In this document: positions 6,466 to 7,570 of the stretch, piece after piece
Numbering within the stretch: the stretch's first letter is position 1
How the letters are laid out: each line of letters opens with the position of its first letter
Assembly: GCA_028290685.1 (NCBI GenBank)
Contig: JAQGJI010000149.1
Coordinates: forward strand, 1-7,570
Source: Devosia sp.
GTDB taxonomy: Bacteria > Pseudomonadota > Alphaproteobacteria > Rhizobiales > Devosiaceae
Direction of reading: 5' to 3'
Length of the DNA: 7,570 nucleotides
Translations under genes and position numbers: made by a program
The notes under the pieces: model-generated
Told to the model about the DNA's origin: nothing
The model's database searches: none
Seen by the model: only the letters and a program-made list of their open reading frames with translations

Positions 6466-6923
6466 CCGACATATCTCTCCAAGTCACACAACTCGGCCGT
6501 GAGGCCAGGGCGGCGGAAAGCCCGGAACTCGCCATTCTGGAGCGGGTGCCCAATCCACAGGCTGACACCGACTATGTCGCCCGCTTCACGGTCCCGGAGT
6601 TTACCTCGCTGTGCCCCGTCACGGGGCAGCCGGACTTCGCCCATCTCGTGATCGACTATGTTCCTGGCGACTGGCTGGTCGAATCCAAATCGCTCAAGCT
6701 CTACCTGACCTCGTTCCGCAACCACGGCGCCTTCCACGAGGACTGCACGGTATCCATCGGACGCCGGCTGGTCGGCCTGCTGGAGCCCAGGTGGCTCAGG
6801 ATCGGCGGCTACTGGTACCCCCGCGGCGGCATTCCGATCGACGTCTTCTGGCAGACCGGAGCCGTACCACAGCACGTCTGGCTGCCCGACACGGGTGTCC
6901 CGACCTATCGCGGCCGAGGATAG
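6462..6923 (+). CDS. queF: preQ0 reductase QueF (NADPH-dependent 7-cyano-7-deazaguanine reductase, one-domain type)
   Basis: QueF reduces the nitrile of preQ0 to the aminomethyl group of preQ1 using NADPH (EC 1.7.1.13), the step before Tgt inserts preQ1 at G34 of tRNA-Asp, -Asn, -His and -Tyr. The 153-residue protein is the short YkvM-like form built on a tunnelling fold. Visible features are the catalytic Cys51 and Asp58 in FTSLCPVTGQPDFA (47-60), the QueF signature ESKSLKLY (74-81) followed by SFRNHGAFHE (84-93), the PRGG turn (120-123), and the C-terminal PTYRGRG. All key residues are present and the length is normal. The start codon overlaps the transporter stop (ATGA), so translation is probably coupled. 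No other queuosine synthesis gene (queC, queD, queE, tgt, queA) is in the window, so the pair could serve salvage or belong to a scattered complete pathway. Confidence 0.97.
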   Translation: MTDISLQVTQLGREARAAESPELAILERVPNPQADTDYVARFTVPEFTSLCPVTGQPDFAHLVIDYVPGDWLVESKSLKLYLTSFRNHGAFHEDCTVSIGRRLVGLLEPRWLRIGGYWYPRGGIPIDVFWQTGAVPQHVWLPDTGVPTYRGRG

Positions 6924-6931
6924 GTGCTCGT

Positions 6932-6957
6932 CGGGTCGGGGCGCCCTGCCCCGCCCG
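6932..6957 (+). terminator. GC-rich hairpin after queF, possible terminator
   Basis: CGGG-T-CGGGGC (6932-6942) pairs with GCCCCG-CCCG (6948-6957): ten G-C pairs with one bulged T and a five-base loop, starting nine bases after the queF stop. The stem is very stable and well placed for a transcript end, but only GTTGG follows instead of a T-run. It may be a Rho-assisted or mRNA-protecting 3' end. Confidence 0.45.
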
Positions 6958-6997
6958 GTTGGCTTGAGAGCGCCCTAGCAGGCCATCCAACAATGTT

Positions 6998-7065
6998 CCC
7001 GCGTTTGATCCTGAAGATGATTCGGACATGCCCTTTAAGTAAGGCAGAAACAGCGTCAAACGGGG
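6998..7065. repeat. imperfect inverted repeat with nested hairpin in the queF-tRNA-Gly spacer
   Basis: CCC-G-CGTTTGA (6998-7008) is complementary to TCAAACG-GGG (7056-7065): ten pairs with one bulge, enclosing 47 nt. Inside lies a small hairpin of about 7031-7048 (TGCC-C-TT pairing with AAGGCA). This is the most structured part of the 218-nt spacer 6924-7141, which shows no plausible gene. It could be a folded RNA on either strand, part of the tRNA-Gly 3' trailer (minus strand), or chance. Confidence 0.35.
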
Positions 7066-7141
7066 CGTCGTTTAACGACCAAATCAGCCATCATGCAACC
7101 AATTCCGCAATGAATTGAATGCCTGTTGGAATGTCGGGAAA

Positions 7142-7215
7142 TGGAGCGGGTAGCGGGAATCGAACCCGCATATTCAGCTTGGAAGGCTGCTGCTCTACCA
7201 CTGAGCTATACCCGC
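7142..7215 (-). tRNA. tRNA-Gly, anticodon UCC
   Basis: Read on the minus strand, a complete 74-nt cloverleaf with encoded CCA appears. It has acceptor GCGGGTA/TACCCGC, D-arm GCTC-AGTGGTA-GAGC, anticodon loop CTTCCAA, a four-base variable loop, and T-arm GCGGG-TTCGATT-CCCGC, then T and CCA. The anticodon TCC is at plus positions 7181-7183 and reads GGA and, by wobble, GGG. The outermost anticodon-stem pair is a G27-A43 mismatch; the other four pairs are normal. It is transcribed away from tRNA-Tyr. Confidence 0.97.
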
Positions 7216-7232
7216 CCGGTCGATGACCGACA

Positions 7233-7262
7233 CCTATCGCCTTAGCGCGAGTTTGAGTGCAA
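7233..7262 (-). promoter_or_regulatory. possible promoter of tRNA-Gly
   Basis: On the minus strand TTGCAC (plus 7257-7262) and GATAGG (plus 7233-7238) are 18 bp apart. That would start transcription near 7226, about 11 nt before the tRNA. Both boxes are weak matches, so the call rests mainly on position. Confidence 0.33.
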
Positions 7263-7326
7263 TGGCAAGTCCTTGCAGCACCGGCCGGAGGCGGTCCCAG
7301 AGGTTTCGCAGAGTTTTCTGTGATGA

Positions 7327-7350
7327 GCGCAGCAGCTGACAGCGCTGCGC
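7327..7350. repeat. hairpin in the spacer between the divergent tRNA genes
   Basis: GCGCAGC (7327-7333) and GCTGCGC (7344-7350) form a perfect 7-bp stem around a ten-base loop. It lies upstream of both tRNA promoters, so it is unlikely to be the terminator of either tRNA. I see no gene in the surrounding 250-nt spacer (7216-7465). Confidence 0.3.
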
Positions 7351-7382
7351 GCGGAAATCTGAAGGGGTTTGGCAAACGGGTG

Positions 7383-7411
7383 TTGACACACTGTCATCGG
7401 ACCACCATAAA
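7383..7411 (+). promoter_or_regulatory. probable sigma-70-type promoter of tRNA-Tyr
   Basis: TTGACA (7383-7388) is a perfect -35 consensus, followed after 17 bp by CATAAA (7406-7411), four of six bases of the -10 consensus. Transcription would start near 7418, giving a leader of about 48 nt before the mature tRNA. This is the best promoter-like sequence in the window. Confidence 0.6.
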
Positions 7412-7465
7412 CCGCCCCGACGGTACGCCACAGCGTGTCGTTTCCGACCCGCGCGACGTTGCAGT

Positions 7466-7550
7466 GGAGGGGTGGGAGAGTGGTTAAATCCATCAGACTG
7501 TAAATCTGACCGCTTAGCGTACACTGGTTCGAATCCAGTCCCCTCCACCA
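7466..7550 (+). tRNA. tRNA-Tyr, anticodon GUA
   Basis: An 85-nt class II tRNA with encoded CCA: acceptor GGAGGGG/CCCCTCC, a D-arm, anticodon stem TCAGA/TCTGA around loop CTGTAAA (anticodon at 7500-7502), a long variable arm with CGC-TTA-GCG, T-arm ACTGG-TTCGAAT-CCAGT, then A and CCA. The GUA anticodon decodes both Tyr codons. Its G34 is a known target for queuosine, the pathway served by queF a few hundred bases away. The 20 bases after it contain CTTTTCT but no obvious terminator stem before the window ends. Confidence 0.98.
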
Positions 7551-7570
7551 TCGCGCTTTTCTCATCCCGT

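Noticed and set aside
7067..7079. Palindrome as intrinsic terminator of tRNA-Gly
   Set aside because: A single-base loop cannot form a proper hairpin and no T-run follows on the minus strand.
7234..7565. Overlapping minus- and plus-strand open frames across the tRNA spacer and tRNA-Tyr
   Set aside because: They run through a tRNA gene and promoter-like sequence, overlap each other and show no domain.
1..7570. CRISPR array, insertion sequence, integrase, tRNA-borne attachment site or defence gene
   Set aside because: No regularly spaced repeats, transposase or integrase motifs, or duplicated tRNA 3' ends were seen; the window reads as ordinary core metabolism.

Overview
The window is compact, GC-rich bacterial chromosome, most likely from an alphaproteobacterium; Hyphomicrobiales-like is a guess. 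Three things point that way: the short one-domain QueF, the alphaproteobacterial-style VUT queuosine-precursor transporter, and the base composition. No transposase, phage gene, CRISPR array or toxin-antitoxin pair is visible.

Layout. (1) Bases 1-2135 hold the 3' part of treY (maltooligosyl trehalose synthase), cut by the left edge. A perfect 9-bp hairpin lies 25 nt after its stop. (2) Bases 2136-2505 are a 370-base gene-free leader with a probable promoter, a textbook FMN riboswitch (RFN element) and an unusually rich set of competing hairpins before ribD. (3) Bases 2506-5774 are a complete riboflavin operon, ribD-ribE-ribBA-ribH, with gaps of 10 and 14 nt and one 25-nt overlap. (4) After a 109-nt structured spacer comes a two-gene queuosine unit: a VUT/YhhQ-type queuosine-precursor transporter and queF, overlapping by ATGA. 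(5) The right end holds two RNA genes pointing away from each other, tRNA-Gly(UCC) on minus and tRNA-Tyr(GUA) on plus, with a promoter-bearing spacer between them. A 218-nt spacer with inverted repeats separates queF from tRNA-Gly.

How the genes work together. RibBA supplies both early precursors, one from GTP and one from ribulose 5-phosphate. RibD performs the deaminase and reductase steps, RibH makes lumazine and RibE makes riboflavin. The product, as FMN, is expected to shut the operon through the riboswitch. The transporter would bring in a queuosine precursor and QueF would reduce preQ0 to preQ1 for tRNA wobble modification; tRNA-Tyr(GUA) is one of the substrates of that pathway.

No wholly new system is evident. 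The points most worth a second look are the FMN riboswitch expression platform, which appears able to toggle access to the ribD ribosome-binding site; the divergent RibD reductase domain inside a Bacillus-like gene order; and the overlapping alternative helices between ribH and the transporter gene.
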